The notes: generated from the sequence alone by a model not told the origin. A stretch of DNA of 64,000 nucleotides from Stutzerimonas stutzeri (GCF_002890915.1 NZ_POUT01000009.1:124001-188000); one strand, 5' to 3'; counted from the stretch's first letter, positions 48,063 through 56,845 are shown. Numbers and translations: made by a program.

Positions 48063-49040
48063 TCACATCTGGCGAAGTTGCTTCACCTTGTCGAGCATCG
48101 CCTGGCCGCCTTCGACTTCCGCGGCAAACTTGGCGTAGATCGCGGCGGAGCCATCGATGAAGGCCTGCTGGTCGACCTCGTTCACCTGCATGCCGGCGGC
48201 TTCCATCTTCGCCACCAGGCTCTCGTCGAGTGCCTGCCCCTGCTCCAGGGCATAGGCTTCCACCTGCTCGGCGGCTTCGCTCAGCGCCTGCCTCACGTCC
48301 TCGGGGAAGCGCTTCCAGCTGGCGCCGCTGAGTACGAAGGCGGGGGTGTAGACGTGGTTGGACATGGAGAGGTACTTCTGCACCTCGTGAAAGCGCTGCG
48401 AATAACTCTGTACCAGCGGGTTTTCCTGGCCATCCATCGCACCGGTCTGCAACGCCACGAACGCTTCGGAGAGCGCCATCGGGGCGGGGTTGGCGCCGTA
48501 GCTCTTGAACATCTCGACGCGCCAGATACCGTTGGGCGTTCTCAGTTTCAGGCCTTTCAGATCGCCCGGCACGACGATGGGGCGGGTGTTGTTGGTGATC
48601 TGCCGGACGCCGTTCTCCCAGACGCCGATGATCGTGTAGCCCTTGCTTTCCGCGGCCTTGTACATCACGTCGCGGACCAGCCCGTCACGCACACGCTTCA
48701 TGTGTTCGCGATCGCTGATCAGGTAGGGCATTTCGAACAGCGAGAATTCCGGCGCCACGCTGCTCATCACGGTCGAGGGCAGCGCCAGGTCGAGCGAGCC
48801 GAGCTTGAGCTTGTTGAGCATCTGCGAGTCGTCGCCGAGCTGGCTGGAGCCATAGACCACGACCTTGGCCTTGCCTTCGAGCTTTTCATTGGCGATGCGC
48901 GCGAACTCGTTGGCCGAGAGTTCGAACAGGGAGCCCGGGCCACCGACATGGCCGAACTTGATCTGGATCTCCGCGGCCTGCACCACCGAGGCGGTGAGCC
49001 CCAACAGCGACCCGATCAACACCGATTTGAAGATTTTCAT
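48063..49040 (-). CDS. dctP: TRAP transporter periplasmic substrate-binding protein (DctP)
   Basis: A 325-residue periplasmic protein with a signal peptide (MKIFKSVLIGSLLGLTASVVQA) followed by the DctP fold (EIQIKFGHVGGPGSLFELSA). The family fingerprint NGIWRVEMFKSYGANPAPMALSEAFVALQTGAMDG contains the conserved arginine (in LRTPNGIWRVEMF) that binds a substrate carboxylate, so the ligand is probably an organic acid anion. The ATG at 49040 was chosen because the frame upstream lacks a signal sequence. It is the first gene of the unit dctP-dctQ-dctM-crotonase-CoA-transferase. Confidence 0.93.
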   Translation of the reverse strand: MKIFKSVLIGSLLGLTASVVQAAEIQIKFGHVGGPGSLFELSANEFARIANEKLEGKAKVVVYGSSQLGDDSQMLNKLKLGSLDLALPSTVMSSVAPEFSLFEMPYLISDREHMKRVRDGLVRDVMYKAAESKGYTIIGVWENGVRQITNNTRPIVVPGDLKGLKLRTPNGIWRVEMFKSYGANPAPMALSEAFVALQTGAMDGQENPLVQSYSQRFHEVQKYLSMSNHVYTPAFVLSGASWKRFPEDVRQALSEAAEQVEAYALEQGQALDESLVAKMEAAGMQVNEVDQQAFIDGSAAIYAKFAAEVEGGQAMLDKVKQLRQM

Positions 49041-49156
49041 GCTGCTGCCTCCACTCTTGTTCTTATGAGGTGGTACCGCAATTACCCGTCGTTCAGGCCG
49101 CCCTGCCGCCAGCAGATGCGTTGAGACCGCACGAACCAAGGCCAGCCATCGCAGAA

Positions 49157-49168
49157 AATGAATTCATT
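49157..49168. promoter_or_regulatory. Perfect palindrome AATGAATTCATT upstream of dctP
   Basis: The 340-bp gap 49041-49380 holds no gene. It contains this perfect 12-bp palindrome, embedded in a longer A/T-rich imperfect one (GAAAATGAATTCATT followed by ATTCATTTCC), about 117 bp upstream of the dctP start. It shares GAATTC with the palindromes at 44054-44067 and 49979-49999, so it is a candidate operator for the GntR-type regulator of this cluster. The rest of the gap shows nothing further that I recognise. Confidence 0.45.
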
Positions 49169-49380
49169 ATTCATTTCCAGAAACAGACAGTAGTTCAGCT
49201 TTTTTCCCTGCGCCAACCTGGAAGGAAAAATTTTCCGTTCTCGCAAGACCAACGGTCCGTACGGGGAAAGGTGCCGCGAGCTGCGCATTCGGCAGGGTCC
49301 CGGTGCAGGCGCTACCGGGCGCCCCGCCGCTCGCTCGAGTGGCGGGTACGCTTCGTGAGAAAGGGGGTCGCGAGGCCCGT

Positions 49381-49842
49381 TCAGGCCGGCAAGATACCGG
49401 CCTTGAAACCGGCCGCCTCGATGCCGACCATGGCCACGTGCTCGTCTTCGTCCGATGAGGCACCGCTGACCCCCACCGCCCCGATGACCTGATCGCGCTC
49501 GTCGAGGATCAGCACGCCGCCGGGCACGGGAATGAAATGCCCGTCGGAAGCCGCGGCGACCGATGCGAGGAATGCCGGACGCAGTTCATTACGCTCACCC
49601 ACCGTCCGGCTGGAGACGCCGTTGCCCAGCGCGGCGAACGCCTTGCCCCGGGCGACCGGCAGGCGCAGCGGTGCGCAACCGTCCTCGCGCTCGGCGACAA
49701 CGAGATTGCCGCCGCCGTCCATGACGTATGCGGTCAGTGGCTCCAGTTCCTGGGCCCTCGCCTCGGCGAAGGCCGCATCGAGGATACGGCGCGCCTGACT
49801 GCGGGAGATGACTACGCTTGCACGATAAACTTTTCCGGCCAT
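49381..49842 (-). CDS. GlcG/HbpS-like (DUF336) heme-binding-family protein
   Basis: A 153-residue protein of the GlcG/HbpS family, visible as VISRSQARRILDAAFAEARAQ, TAYVMDGGGNLVVAEREDG and FIPVPGGVLILDERDQVIGAVGVSG. Members are found with glycolate oxidase genes (glcG) and in diol, haem and aromatic catabolic clusters; some bind haem or corrinoids, but the enzymatic role is generally unclear. There is no signal peptide, so it should be cytoplasmic. The ATG at 49842 fits the family; the open frame extends farther upstream without similarity. It is divergent from the GntR gene over 208 bp containing a palindromic operator candidate. Confidence 0.85.
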   Translation of the reverse strand: MAGKVYRASVVISRSQARRILDAAFAEARAQELEPLTAYVMDGGGNLVVAEREDGCAPLRLPVARGKAFAALGNGVSSRTVGERNELRPAFLASVAAASDGHFIPVPGGVLILDERDQVIGAVGVSGASSDEDEHVAMVGIEAAGFKAGILPA

Positions 49843-49978
49843 GCCCTGGTTCCTCTCGGCTGTGATGGTCTTCCACGTCGTCCTGCGCACCGGCTCGCCG
49901 CGCGACGGCCGGTGCACAGGATGAACCGGCCGGCACGCAGGATCGCGAGAAAGTTTCCGCCGGCGGCGCTTTGCGCTA

Positions 49979-49999
49979 TTTTGAATTCTTAATACAAAA
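49979..49999. promoter_or_regulatory. Palindromic operator candidate between the GlcG-like and GntR genes
   Basis: TTTTG (49979-49983) and CAAAA (49995-49999) flank ATTNNNAAT in a 21-bp near-perfect dyad that includes GAATTC and a TATTAA block usable as a -10 element. FCD-type GntR regulators bind dyads of this kind. It lies in the shared promoter space of the two divergent genes, 51 bp from the regulator start. Confidence 0.6.
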
Positions 50000-50050
50000 G
50001 CTAGCACAGCCTAGCCAATCCGCCGTCCCAGCCATCCAGCAGGTGCCGAT

Positions 50051-50737
50051 ATGACGTTACCCGTCCAGGAAACCAGTGTGGAAAAGATCCAGCACAAGAT
50101 TCTCTATCTGGAAGCCGCCAACCGGATCCGTGATCTGATCGAGCATGGGGGACTTGTGGCCGGTGAAAAGATCTCGGAAAAGCGGCTCTGCGAGAAATTC
50201 GGCATTTCGCGCACGCCGCTACGCGAAGCCCTGAAGGTGCTGACGTCCGAGGGCTTGGTGGAAATCCTGCCGAACCGCGGGGCGCGCGTCAGCCTACTGA
50301 CTCTGAGCGACGTCGAGCACACCTACGACGTGATGGGCGCTCTGGAAGGGCTTGCCGGCGAGACGGCCTGCCGCCATCTGGACGACGACGAACTGGCGCA
50401 CATCTGCGCGCTCCACCAGCAAATGGTCGGACACTACCAGCGCAAGGAACTGCAGGCCTACTTCCAGGCCAACCAGCAGATCCACGAGTGCATCCTCCAG
50501 GCATCGCGCAACCCCATCCTGCTCGAGATGTACAACAACCTCAGCCAGCGCATCAAACGGATCCGCTACACAATGGAAATGCACGAGGCGTTCTGGCGCA
50601 AGGCGATGAACGAGCACGAGGAGATGATCGAGGCGCTGCGCGATCGGGACGGGAAACGCCTGGGAGACATCCTCAGGGGGCACCTGAGCCACAAGCTCGA
50701 GGCGGTCAACCTAGCCGGCGTGATCAGCCCCGATTGA
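50051..50737 (+). CDS. GntR-family regulator with FCD ligand-binding domain
   Basis: A 228-residue regulator. The winged helix-turn-helix is clear (EKISEKRLCEKFGISRTPLREALKVLTSEGLVEI, core ISRTPLREALKVL) in the first 80 residues, and the helical FCD domain follows with metal or ligand residues in NQQIHECILQ and NEHEEMIEALRDRD. FCD regulators typically repress catabolic genes until a carboxylic-acid effector binds. It is the only regulator in the 39.8-50.7 kb cluster and sits beside palindromes that recur at the other promoters there, so it likely controls the cluster. Confidence 0.9.
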   Translation: MTLPVQETSVEKIQHKILYLEAANRIRDLIEHGGLVAGEKISEKRLCEKFGISRTPLREALKVLTSEGLVEILPNRGARVSLLTLSDVEHTYDVMGALEGLAGETACRHLDDDELAHICALHQQMVGHYQRKELQAYFQANQQIHECILQASRNPILLEMYNNLSQRIKRIRYTMEMHEAFWRKAMNEHEEMIEALRDRDGKRLGDILRGHLSHKLEAVNLAGVISPD

Positions 50738-50807
50738 CGACGAGTCGCCGAATGCCCGGTGTAGCCCGCAACCTGCGTTTCAGGATTCGGTGTTGCCGGC
50801 CGCTTTT

Positions 50808-50929
50808 TGTGGGAGCCCCGACCCCGGGGCGATGCTTTCAAGCTTCACCTGTACTGGACGCATAAGAAAAAGCCGCCAGAGCACAGTCTGACGGCTTCCA
50901 CTTGCAGCTTGTAGCTTGCCGCTTATAGC
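50808..50929. repeat. Repeat block between the GntR gene and thrC
   Basis: The 196-bp gap has a copy of the 3156-type repeat end (TGTGGGAGCCCC, GGGGCGATGCTTT), then CAAGCTTCACC at about 50839. At 50903-50929 it has a TTGCAGCTTGTAGCTTGCCG arm, the opposite-strand form of the GCAAGC family. No gene is seen. Confidence 0.7.
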
Positions 50930-50933
50930 CGCC

Positions 50934-52343
50934 TTACAGCGGCTTGCCGCGGTTGCCGTACTGCCCGACGAAGGCCTGCACGGCTTTCAGCTCGTTGGCC
51001 AGCACCGTGCAGCGCTCGGGCCGCTCGAAGAGGTCCGCCAGATGCGCCGGCAACTCCAGCGCCTTGCCGATGCCGGCCTTTTCCACCGCATCGGGGAATT
51101 TCACCGGATGCGCAGTGCCCAGGGTGACCATCGGGATGCTCAGGCTGCGACGGCATTCACGGGCGGCATGTACACCGATGGCGGTATGCGGATCGAGCAC
51201 TTCGCCGGTCTGCGCGAATACCTGGGCGATGGTCGCGCAGGTCTGCTCGTCGTCCACCGCCAGCGAGTCGAACAGCTTGCGCGCCTCGGTCCAGCGGTCC
51301 TCTTCCACCGACAGCTTGCCGCTGGCCTTGAAGGCGTCCAGCAGCTCGGCCACCGCCCGGCCGTTGCGCCCGTGCAGGTCGAACAGCAAGCGCTCGAAGT
51401 TGGACGAGACCATGATGTCCATCGACGGCGACAGCGACGGGTGCAGGGTGTCCTTGTCGTAGCGGTTGCCGGACATGAAGCGGTGCAGGATGTCGTTGCG
51501 GTTGGTGGCGACGATCAGCTGGTTGATCGGCAGCCCCATGTTGCGCGCCAGGTAGCCGGCGAAGATATCGCCGAAGTTGCCGGTCGGTACCGAGAAGGCC
51601 ACCGAGCGGGCCGGCCCGCCGAGCTGCAGCGCGGCGTGGAAGTAGTAGACGATCTGGGCCATGATCCGCGCCCAGTTGATCGAGTTGACCGCCACCAGCC
51701 GGGTGCCCTTGAGGAAGCCCTGGTCGGCGAAGCTGGCCTTGACCATCTCCTGGCAGTCGTCGAAGTTGCCTTCGATGGCGATGTTGTGGATGTTCTCGCC
51801 GAGGATGGTAGTCATCTGCCGACGCTGCACTTCGGATACGCGGTTGTGCGGGTGCAGGATGAAGATGTCGACGTTCTCGCAGCGGCGGCAGCCCTCGATG
51901 GCGGCCGAGCCGGTGTCGCCGGAAGTGGCGCCCATGATCACCACGCGCTCGCCGCGCTTGGCCAGCACGTAGTCGAGCAGGCGGCCGAGCAATTGCAGGG
52001 CGAAGTCCTTGAAGGCCAGGGTCGGGCCGTGGAACAGCTCGAGCACCCATTCATTGCCGTCCAGCTGGCGCAGCGGGGCGATGGCAGCATGGGCGAAGAC
52101 GCCATAGGTTTCTTCGAGGATTTTCTTGAAGTCGGCATCGGGGATGCTGCCGGCGACGAACGGGCGCATCACCCGGAAGGCCAGCTCGTGGTACGGCAGG
52201 CCGGCCCAGGAGGCGATCTCCTCGACCGTGAAGCGCGGCAGGTTCTCCGGCACGTAGAGACCACCGTCGCTGGCCAGGCCGGCCAGCAGGACATCTTCGA
52301 AATTCAAGGCCGGCGCCTGGCCGCGGGTGCTGATGTAACGCAT
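50934..52343 (-). CDS. thrC: Threonine synthase
   Basis: A 469-residue PLP enzyme converting O-phospho-L-homoserine to L-threonine. The start MRYISTRGQAPALNFEDVLL is the pseudomonad form; the PLP lysine is in GPTLAFKDFALQLLGRLL, and the phosphate-binding loop is MGATSGDTGSAAIEG. The more upstream in-frame ATG at 52352 is less likely. It is downstream of hom on the same strand, as in P. aeruginosa, but 184 bp of repeat-rich sequence lies between, so coupling is uncertain. Confidence 0.97.
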   Translation of the reverse strand: MRYISTRGQAPALNFEDVLLAGLASDGGLYVPENLPRFTVEEIASWAGLPYHELAFRVMRPFVAGSIPDADFKKILEETYGVFAHAAIAPLRQLDGNEWVLELFHGPTLAFKDFALQLLGRLLDYVLAKRGERVVIMGATSGDTGSAAIEGCRRCENVDIFILHPHNRVSEVQRRQMTTILGENIHNIAIEGNFDDCQEMVKASFADQGFLKGTRLVAVNSINWARIMAQIVYYFHAALQLGGPARSVAFSVPTGNFGDIFAGYLARNMGLPINQLIVATNRNDILHRFMSGNRYDKDTLHPSLSPSMDIMVSSNFERLLFDLHGRNGRAVAELLDAFKASGKLSVEEDRWTEARKLFDSLAVDDEQTCATIAQVFAQTGEVLDPHTAIGVHAARECRRSLSIPMVTLGTAHPVKFPDAVEKAGIGKALELPAHLADLFERPERCTVLANELKAVQAFVGQYGNRGKPL

Positions 52344-52362
52344 TGGATTCAAACCTTTGGTT

Positions 52363-52523
52363 TGAGCTGCAAGCCACGAGCTTCAAGCGGCAAGCAAAAG
52401 CAAAACCGCCTCCGCCTGCCGCGTATCACCGTACCTTGCCGCCATGTTCAAGTTCATCGCATCAAGCGAGCAGCGAGCCTCTGGCGCTCTTTGCTTGCAG
52501 CTTGAAGCTTGCAGCTTGCGGCT
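52363..52523. repeat. Inverted pair of GCAAGC/GCTTC arms between hom and thrC
   Basis: The left arm at about 52366-52395 (GCTGCAAGCCACGAGCTTC, then AAGCGGCAAGC) is largely complementary to the right arm at about 52493-52523 (GCTTGCAGCTTGAAGC, then TTGCAGCTTGCGGC). About 95 bp of unique sequence lie between. The pair could fold into a large stem-loop in the thrC leader. Confidence 0.75.
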
Positions 52524-52527
52524 GCCC

Positions 52528-53832
52528 TCAGTTCAATTGTTCGACACGAATCCGCACGACCTTGTCCACCACGTCGTCGAGCGCTTCCAGCGCGGCGATG
52601 GCGTCGTCGATGCGCTGCTCGATCACCCGGTGCGTGACCAGGATGACCGGCACCAGACCGTCCTGCTCTTCGACTTCCTTCTGCATGATCGACTCGATGT
52701 TGATCCCGCGTTCGGAAAGGATGGTCGCCACCTGCGCCAGCACGCCCGGACGGTCCTTGGCCTGGATGCGCAGGTAGTAGGCGCTCTCGCAGGCGCTGAT
52801 TGGCAGGATCGGATGGTCGGACAGCGAATCGGGTTGGAACGCCAGGTGCGGCACCCGGTTGTTCGGATCGGTGGTCAGCGCGCGCGCAACGTCCACCAGG
52901 TCGGCCACCACCGCCGAGGCGGTCGGCTCCATGCCGGCACCGGCACCGTAGTAGAGCGTGCTGCCGACGGCATCGCCATTGACCATCACCGCGTTCATCA
53001 CGCCGTTGACGTTGGCGATCAGCCGGTCGGCGGGAATCAGCGTGGGATGCACGCGCAGTTCGATCCCGGCATCGGTGCGGCGGGCCACGCCCAGGTGCTT
53101 GATGCGATAGCCCAGCGCCTCGGCATAATTGACGTCGGCGGTGGTCAGCTGGGTGATGCCCTCGGTGTAGGCCTTGTCGAACTGCAGCGGAATGCCGAAG
53201 GCGATGGACGCCAGGATGGTCAGTTTGTGCGCCGCATCGATGCCCTCGACGTCGAAGGTCGGGTCGGCCTCGGCGTAGCCGAGCGCCTGCGCCTCCTTGA
53301 GCACGTCATCGAAAGTGCGGCCCTTCTCGCGCATTTCGGTGAGGATGAAGTTGCCGGTGCCGTTGATGATGCCGGCCAGCCAGTTGATGTGGTTGCCCGC
53401 CAGGCCCTCGCGGATCGCCTTGATCACCGGAATGCCCCCGGCGACGGAGGCCTCGAAGGCGACGATGACGCCCTTCTCGCGCGCCTTGGCGAAAATCTCG
53501 TTGCCATGCACGGCGATCAGCGCCTTGTTGGCGGTGACCACGTGCTTGCCGTTGTCGATGGCCTTGAGCACCAGTTCCTTGGCCAGGGTATAGCCACCGA
53601 TCAGCTCGACGACGATGTCGATGTCGGGGTTGTTGACGACATCGAAGATGTCCGCGGTGATGGGCGTAGCACCGGTATTGCACTTGGGATTCGGCTGACG
53701 GGTGGCAATCTGCGCAACCTCGATTCCGCGCCCGGCACGGCGGGCAATCTCCTCGGCGTTGCGTTCGAGCACATTGAAGGTACCGCCACCGACGGTTCCC
53801 AGCCCACAGATGCCAACTTTCACCGGTTTCAA
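52528..53832 (-). CDS. hom: Homoserine dehydrogenase
   Basis: A 434-residue NAD(P)-dependent enzyme that reduces aspartate semialdehyde to homoserine. The dinucleotide loop VGICGLGTVGGGTFNVL opens the protein, the catalytic region NGTGNFILTEM and the substrate-binding EADPTFDVEGIDAAHKL follow, and a C-terminal ACT domain (YYLRIQAKDRPGVLAQVATI) should mediate threonine feedback. The likely start is TTG 53832, with GGGGGAG seven bases upstream and the conserved N-terminus KPVKVGICG immediately after; no ATG gives a family-like start. Confidence 0.96.
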   Translation of the reverse strand: MKPVKVGICGLGTVGGGTFNVLERNAEEIARRAGRGIEVAQIATRQPNPKCNTGATPITADIFDVVNNPDIDIVVELIGGYTLAKELVLKAIDNGKHVVTANKALIAVHGNEIFAKAREKGVIVAFEASVAGGIPVIKAIREGLAGNHINWLAGIINGTGNFILTEMREKGRTFDDVLKEAQALGYAEADPTFDVEGIDAAHKLTILASIAFGIPLQFDKAYTEGITQLTTADVNYAEALGYRIKHLGVARRTDAGIELRVHPTLIPADRLIANVNGVMNAVMVNGDAVGSTLYYGAGAGMEPTASAVVADLVDVARALTTDPNNRVPHLAFQPDSLSDHPILPISACESAYYLRIQAKDRPGVLAQVATILSERGINIESIMQKEVEEQDGLVPVILVTHRVIEQRIDDAIAALEALDDVVDKVVRIRVEQLN

Positions 53833-53937
53833 GCTGAACTCCCCCTTCACAGCGAAACGGCCGGAGACCTGCCGACCGACAAAAGAGTCGCACATTACGA
53901 AGGGAGCGGGCTTTAGTCAATCGGCCGGGCCATCCGG

Positions 53938-54429
53938 CTATGCACCATCCAGCCCCAGGCGCTGGTGCCATTGGGCGAGCGACTCGTCGGGGTACTCGGA
54001 GAAGCAGCGATCGCGTGCGCCGACCTGCGGCTCCACCCACCCCGCCTTGGAGCCGAGCATCAGGTGCGTATGCTCCGGCGGCACCGGCAATTCGCTGTCG
54101 ATCGCCGAGGCGTGCGGGTGTACCAGTTCGGGCCAGGTCGGGTCCCACAACCACAAGGCGCTGCCGCACTGCCGGCAGAAATGACGACGCCCTTCGCTGA
54201 TCCTGACCTCGCCGGTTTGCGGATCGGTCAGCCGCGCCTGATAGACGCCGATATGCTCCCGGCCCTCGACCTGCAACGTACGGTAATCACCGCCGAGATT
54301 GATCGCATAGCCACCGCCTCCCGCAGTCTTGCGGCAGATCGAACAATAGCAGCGCATGAAGGGATAGGGCTGTGCGGATTCGAGACTGAACCGCACGGCC
54401 TGGCAGTGACAGGAACCTTCGAGTTTCAT
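53938..54429 (-). CDS. GFA-family (Mss4-like) zinc protein
   Basis: A 163-residue protein with the glutathione-dependent formaldehyde-activating (GFA) fold: cysteine pairs in GSCHCQAVRF, RCYCSICRKTAGGGG and FCRQCGSALWLWD bind zinc. GFA proteins were named after a formaldehyde-glutathione enzyme, but most members have no proven activity. The ATG at 54429 gives MKLEGSCHC, the usual family start. It sits between hom and dsbC, where P. aeruginosa has no such gene as far as I recall. Confidence 0.85.
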   Translation of the reverse strand: MKLEGSCHCQAVRFSLESAQPYPFMRCYCSICRKTAGGGGYAINLGGDYRTLQVEGREHIGVYQARLTDPQTGEVRISEGRRHFCRQCGSALWLWDPTWPELVHPHASAIDSELPVPPEHTHLMLGSKAGWVEPQVGARDRCFSEYPDESLAQWHQRLGLDGA

Positions 54430-54537
54430 CGCGACCCTCCTCGTTCGAACCCTCATCACAGGGTTTGAACGCAGCGAGCCGGCCAGTTCCAGCGTTCCGC
54501 GACCGGCCTGGCGCCATCGGACCGACGGCGCCAGGGA

Positions 54538-55266
54538 TCATTCGGCCTTGAGTGCGACCTCGGCCAGCTGCGCGGCCGGCTGATAGCCGGGAATCATCTG
54601 CCCGTTGGCGAGGACGATGGCCGGCGTGCCCTGTACGCCGATCATCTGGCCCAGCTCGTACTGCTTGGCGATTGGCGTCTCGCAGTTGGCGGCGGCGAGT
54701 TCCTGGCGGGCCTTCGCCTTGTTCATCGCCGCCTGGCGATCCTTGGCACACCACACGCTGGCCAGGGTGTTGGCGCCATGGCTTCCCATGCCCTGGCGCG
54801 GGAAGGCGACGTAGCGCACCTCCACTCCGAGCTGGTTCAGCTGCGGCACCTCGCTGTGCAGCTTCTGGCAATAGCCGCAATCGGTGTCGGTGAAGACGGT
54901 GATATGTGTCTTCGGCTGCTTCGGCGCGAACACCACCATCTCGCTCACCGGGATCGCATTGATTTCCTTGGCGATCGACTCGCTCTGCGCCTGCTCGGTC
55001 AGGTTGATGGCCTGGCCGTTCTGGAACCGATACAGGTAGCCCTGGATCACGAACTGCCCATCGGCGCTGGCGTACAGCTGGCGGCCGCCCTGGAGCTGGA
55101 CCTGATAGACACCCGGCATCGGACTTTCGGCGACGGCCTCGATGGGCATGTCCGGCTGGATCTTCTGCAGCGACTGGCGAATCGCCTGGTCGGGATCGGC
55201 AGCCATGACAACGGTGCTGGCCAGACCGGCAACGGCGGCGGCAGCGAACAAACGAATCACGCCCAT
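54538..55266 (-). CDS. dsbC: Periplasmic thiol:disulfide isomerase DsbC
   Basis: A 242-residue periplasmic protein with a signal peptide (MGVIRLFAAAAVAGLASTVVMA), an N-terminal dimerisation domain (IRQSLQKIQPDMPIEAVAES) and a thioredoxin domain with active site Cys130-Gly-Tyr-Cys133 in FTDTDCGYCQKLH. The structural second disulfide is formed by the cysteines in SVWCAKDRQ and AANCETP, and the cis-proline is in VQGTPAIVLANG. It corrects wrong disulfides in exported proteins, kept reduced by DsbD. The neighbour order xerD-dsbC-hom matches P. aeruginosa. Confidence 0.96.
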   Translation of the reverse strand: MGVIRLFAAAAVAGLASTVVMAADPDQAIRQSLQKIQPDMPIEAVAESPMPGVYQVQLQGGRQLYASADGQFVIQGYLYRFQNGQAINLTEQAQSESIAKEINAIPVSEMVVFAPKQPKTHITVFTDTDCGYCQKLHSEVPQLNQLGVEVRYVAFPRQGMGSHGANTLASVWCAKDRQAAMNKAKARQELAAANCETPIAKQYELGQMIGVQGTPAIVLANGQMIPGYQPAAQLAEVALKAE

Positions 55267-55378
55267 GGGAACTCCTGGCAGCGACGATCGAGGGAAGGCA
55301 TGCAGATTACCACAGCCCCGCCCGGCAAACTGCCGGCTGCTTCACCGGCAGGCGCGACGCATGCCGCATACATCGGGC

Positions 55379-56275
55379 CTAGCCACGCGGATGGTGCGCT
55401 GCATGCAGCTCCTGCAAACGTGCCCGGGCGATGTGGGTATAGATCTGCGTGGTCGACAGGTCGCTGTGGCCGAGCAGCATCTGCACCGTGCGCAAGTCGG
55501 CCCCATGGTTGAGCAGGTGCGTGGCGAAGGCGTGCCGCAGGGTATGCGGGGAAATCGACGTGGCGACGCCCGCTACCTGCGCATGCAGCTTGATCCGGTG
55601 CCAGAAGGTCTGGCGCGTCATCTGCTCGCCACGCAGGCTGGGAAACAACACGTCGCCGGGCTTGCCGGCAAGCAGCAGCTCGCGCGCATCGCGCAGGTAG
55701 CGCTCCAGCCAGTGCAGCGCCTCATCGCCCAGCGGCACCAGCCGTTCCTTGTTGCCCTTGCCGAAGGTTCGCAGCACGCCCTGGCGCAGGCTGACCTGCT
55801 CCAGCGTCAGGCTGATCAGCTCGGTCACCCGCAGGCCACAGGCATACAGCACTTCGAGCATCGCCCGGTCACGCAGGCCGAGCGGGTCGCCGATATCCGG
55901 CGCAGCCAGCAACGCCTCCACGTCCGCCTCGGACAGCGCCTTCGGCAACGGGCGGCCGAGGCGTGGCAAGTCGACCCGCAAGGTCGGGTCGACCGCGATC
56001 TCGCCTTCGCGCAGCAGGTAGCGATAGAAGCCGCGCAGCCCCGACAGGAAGCGGGCCGTGGAGCGTGCCTTGTAGCCATTGTTCAGGCGCCAGGCGAGAT
56101 GATCGAGGATGATCTCGCGCCCGGCAGCGGCCAGGCGCACGCCGCGTTCGTCGAGCCAGCCATTGAACAGTGCCAGGTCGCTTCGATAGGCCTCGCGGGT
56201 ATTGTCCGCCAGCCCCTTCTCCAGCCAGAGAGCATCGAGAAAGCGGTCGATGACGGGATCGTCGAGTGCGGACAT
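55379..56275 (-). CDS. xerD: Site-specific tyrosine recombinase XerD
   Basis: A 298-residue recombinase that acts with XerC at dif to resolve chromosome dimers. The N-terminal SAM-like domain is at DRFLDALWLEKGLADNTREAYRSDLALF and the catalytic residues are visible: Arg in YACGLRVTELISL, His-x-x-Arg in HTLRHAFATHLLNHG, His in LGHSDLSTT and the tyrosine nucleophile in QIYTHIARARL. The ATG at 56275 gives the typical XerD length. XerD is chosen over XerC because of its position next to dsbC and its closer resemblance to XerD. Confidence 0.95.
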   Translation of the reverse strand: MSALDDPVIDRFLDALWLEKGLADNTREAYRSDLALFNGWLDERGVRLAAAGREIILDHLAWRLNNGYKARSTARFLSGLRGFYRYLLREGEIAVDPTLRVDLPRLGRPLPKALSEADVEALLAAPDIGDPLGLRDRAMLEVLYACGLRVTELISLTLEQVSLRQGVLRTFGKGNKERLVPLGDEALHWLERYLRDARELLLAGKPGDVLFPSLRGEQMTRQTFWHRIKLHAQVAGVATSISPHTLRHAFATHLLNHGADLRTVQMLLGHSDLSTTQIYTHIARARLQELHAAHHPRG

Positions 56276-56403
56276 GGGCAGCCTCACCAGAAACGGGCGC
56301 GACAGTGTTCCATAGCGAGCCAGCCTACGGCCAGCGCCGACTCACCCATCCCGCAACAGGCGGCTGGAATTCGCAACGAATCCACGAAACGCACCGGCCC
56401 AAA

Positions 56404-56434
56404 CAAAAAAGCAGCCCGAAGGCTGCTTTTTTCC
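56404..56434 (-). terminator. Rho-independent terminator after rplS
   Basis: AAAAAAGCAGCC and GGCTGCTTTTTT form a stem with a CGAA loop and T-runs on both strands, 19 bp past the rplS stop. It should end the rpsP-rimM-trmD-rplS transcript. Confidence 0.92.
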
Positions 56435-56452
56435 TGTTCCGAGGGGCGATCC

Positions 56453-56803
56453 TCAGACCAGCTTTTCCTTGATGCGGGCGGCCTTGCCGGACAGCGCGCG
56501 GAGGTAGTACAGCTTGGCCTTGCGCACGTCGCCGCGACGCTTGACGCTGATGCTGTCGACCATCGGGCTGTAGCTCTGGAAGGTACGCTCCACGCCCACG
56601 CCGTTGGAGATCTTGCGCACGGTGAAGGCGCTGTTCAGGCCGCGGTTGCGCTTGCCGATCACCACGCCTTCGAAGGCCTGCAGACGCTGACGGTCGCCTT
56701 CCTTCACCTTCACCTGGACGATCACGGTGTCGCCCGGGGCGAACGACGGGATTTCCTTGTTCATCTGCTCGGCTTCGAGCTGCTGAATGATCTTGTTGGT
56801 CAT
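56453..56803 (-). CDS. rplS: 50S ribosomal protein L19
   Basis: A 116-residue ribosomal protein at the 30S-50S interface. [26 protein letters not shown] and [33 protein letters not shown] (cores [13 protein letters not shown] and [11 protein letters not shown]) match L19 closely. It is the last gene of the rpsP-rimM-trmD-rplS operon and has a strong terminator. Length is normal. Confidence 0.98.
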   Translation of the reverse strand: MTNKIIQQLEAEQMNKEIPSFAPGDTVIVQVKVKEGDRQRLQAFEGVVIGKRNRGLNSAFTVRKISNGVGVERTFQSYSPMVDSISVKRRGDVRKAKLYYLRALSGKAARIKEKLV

Positions 56804-56845
56804 GCTGTGCTCCTAAGGCCAACCCACCGGGTTGCCATCGATACG

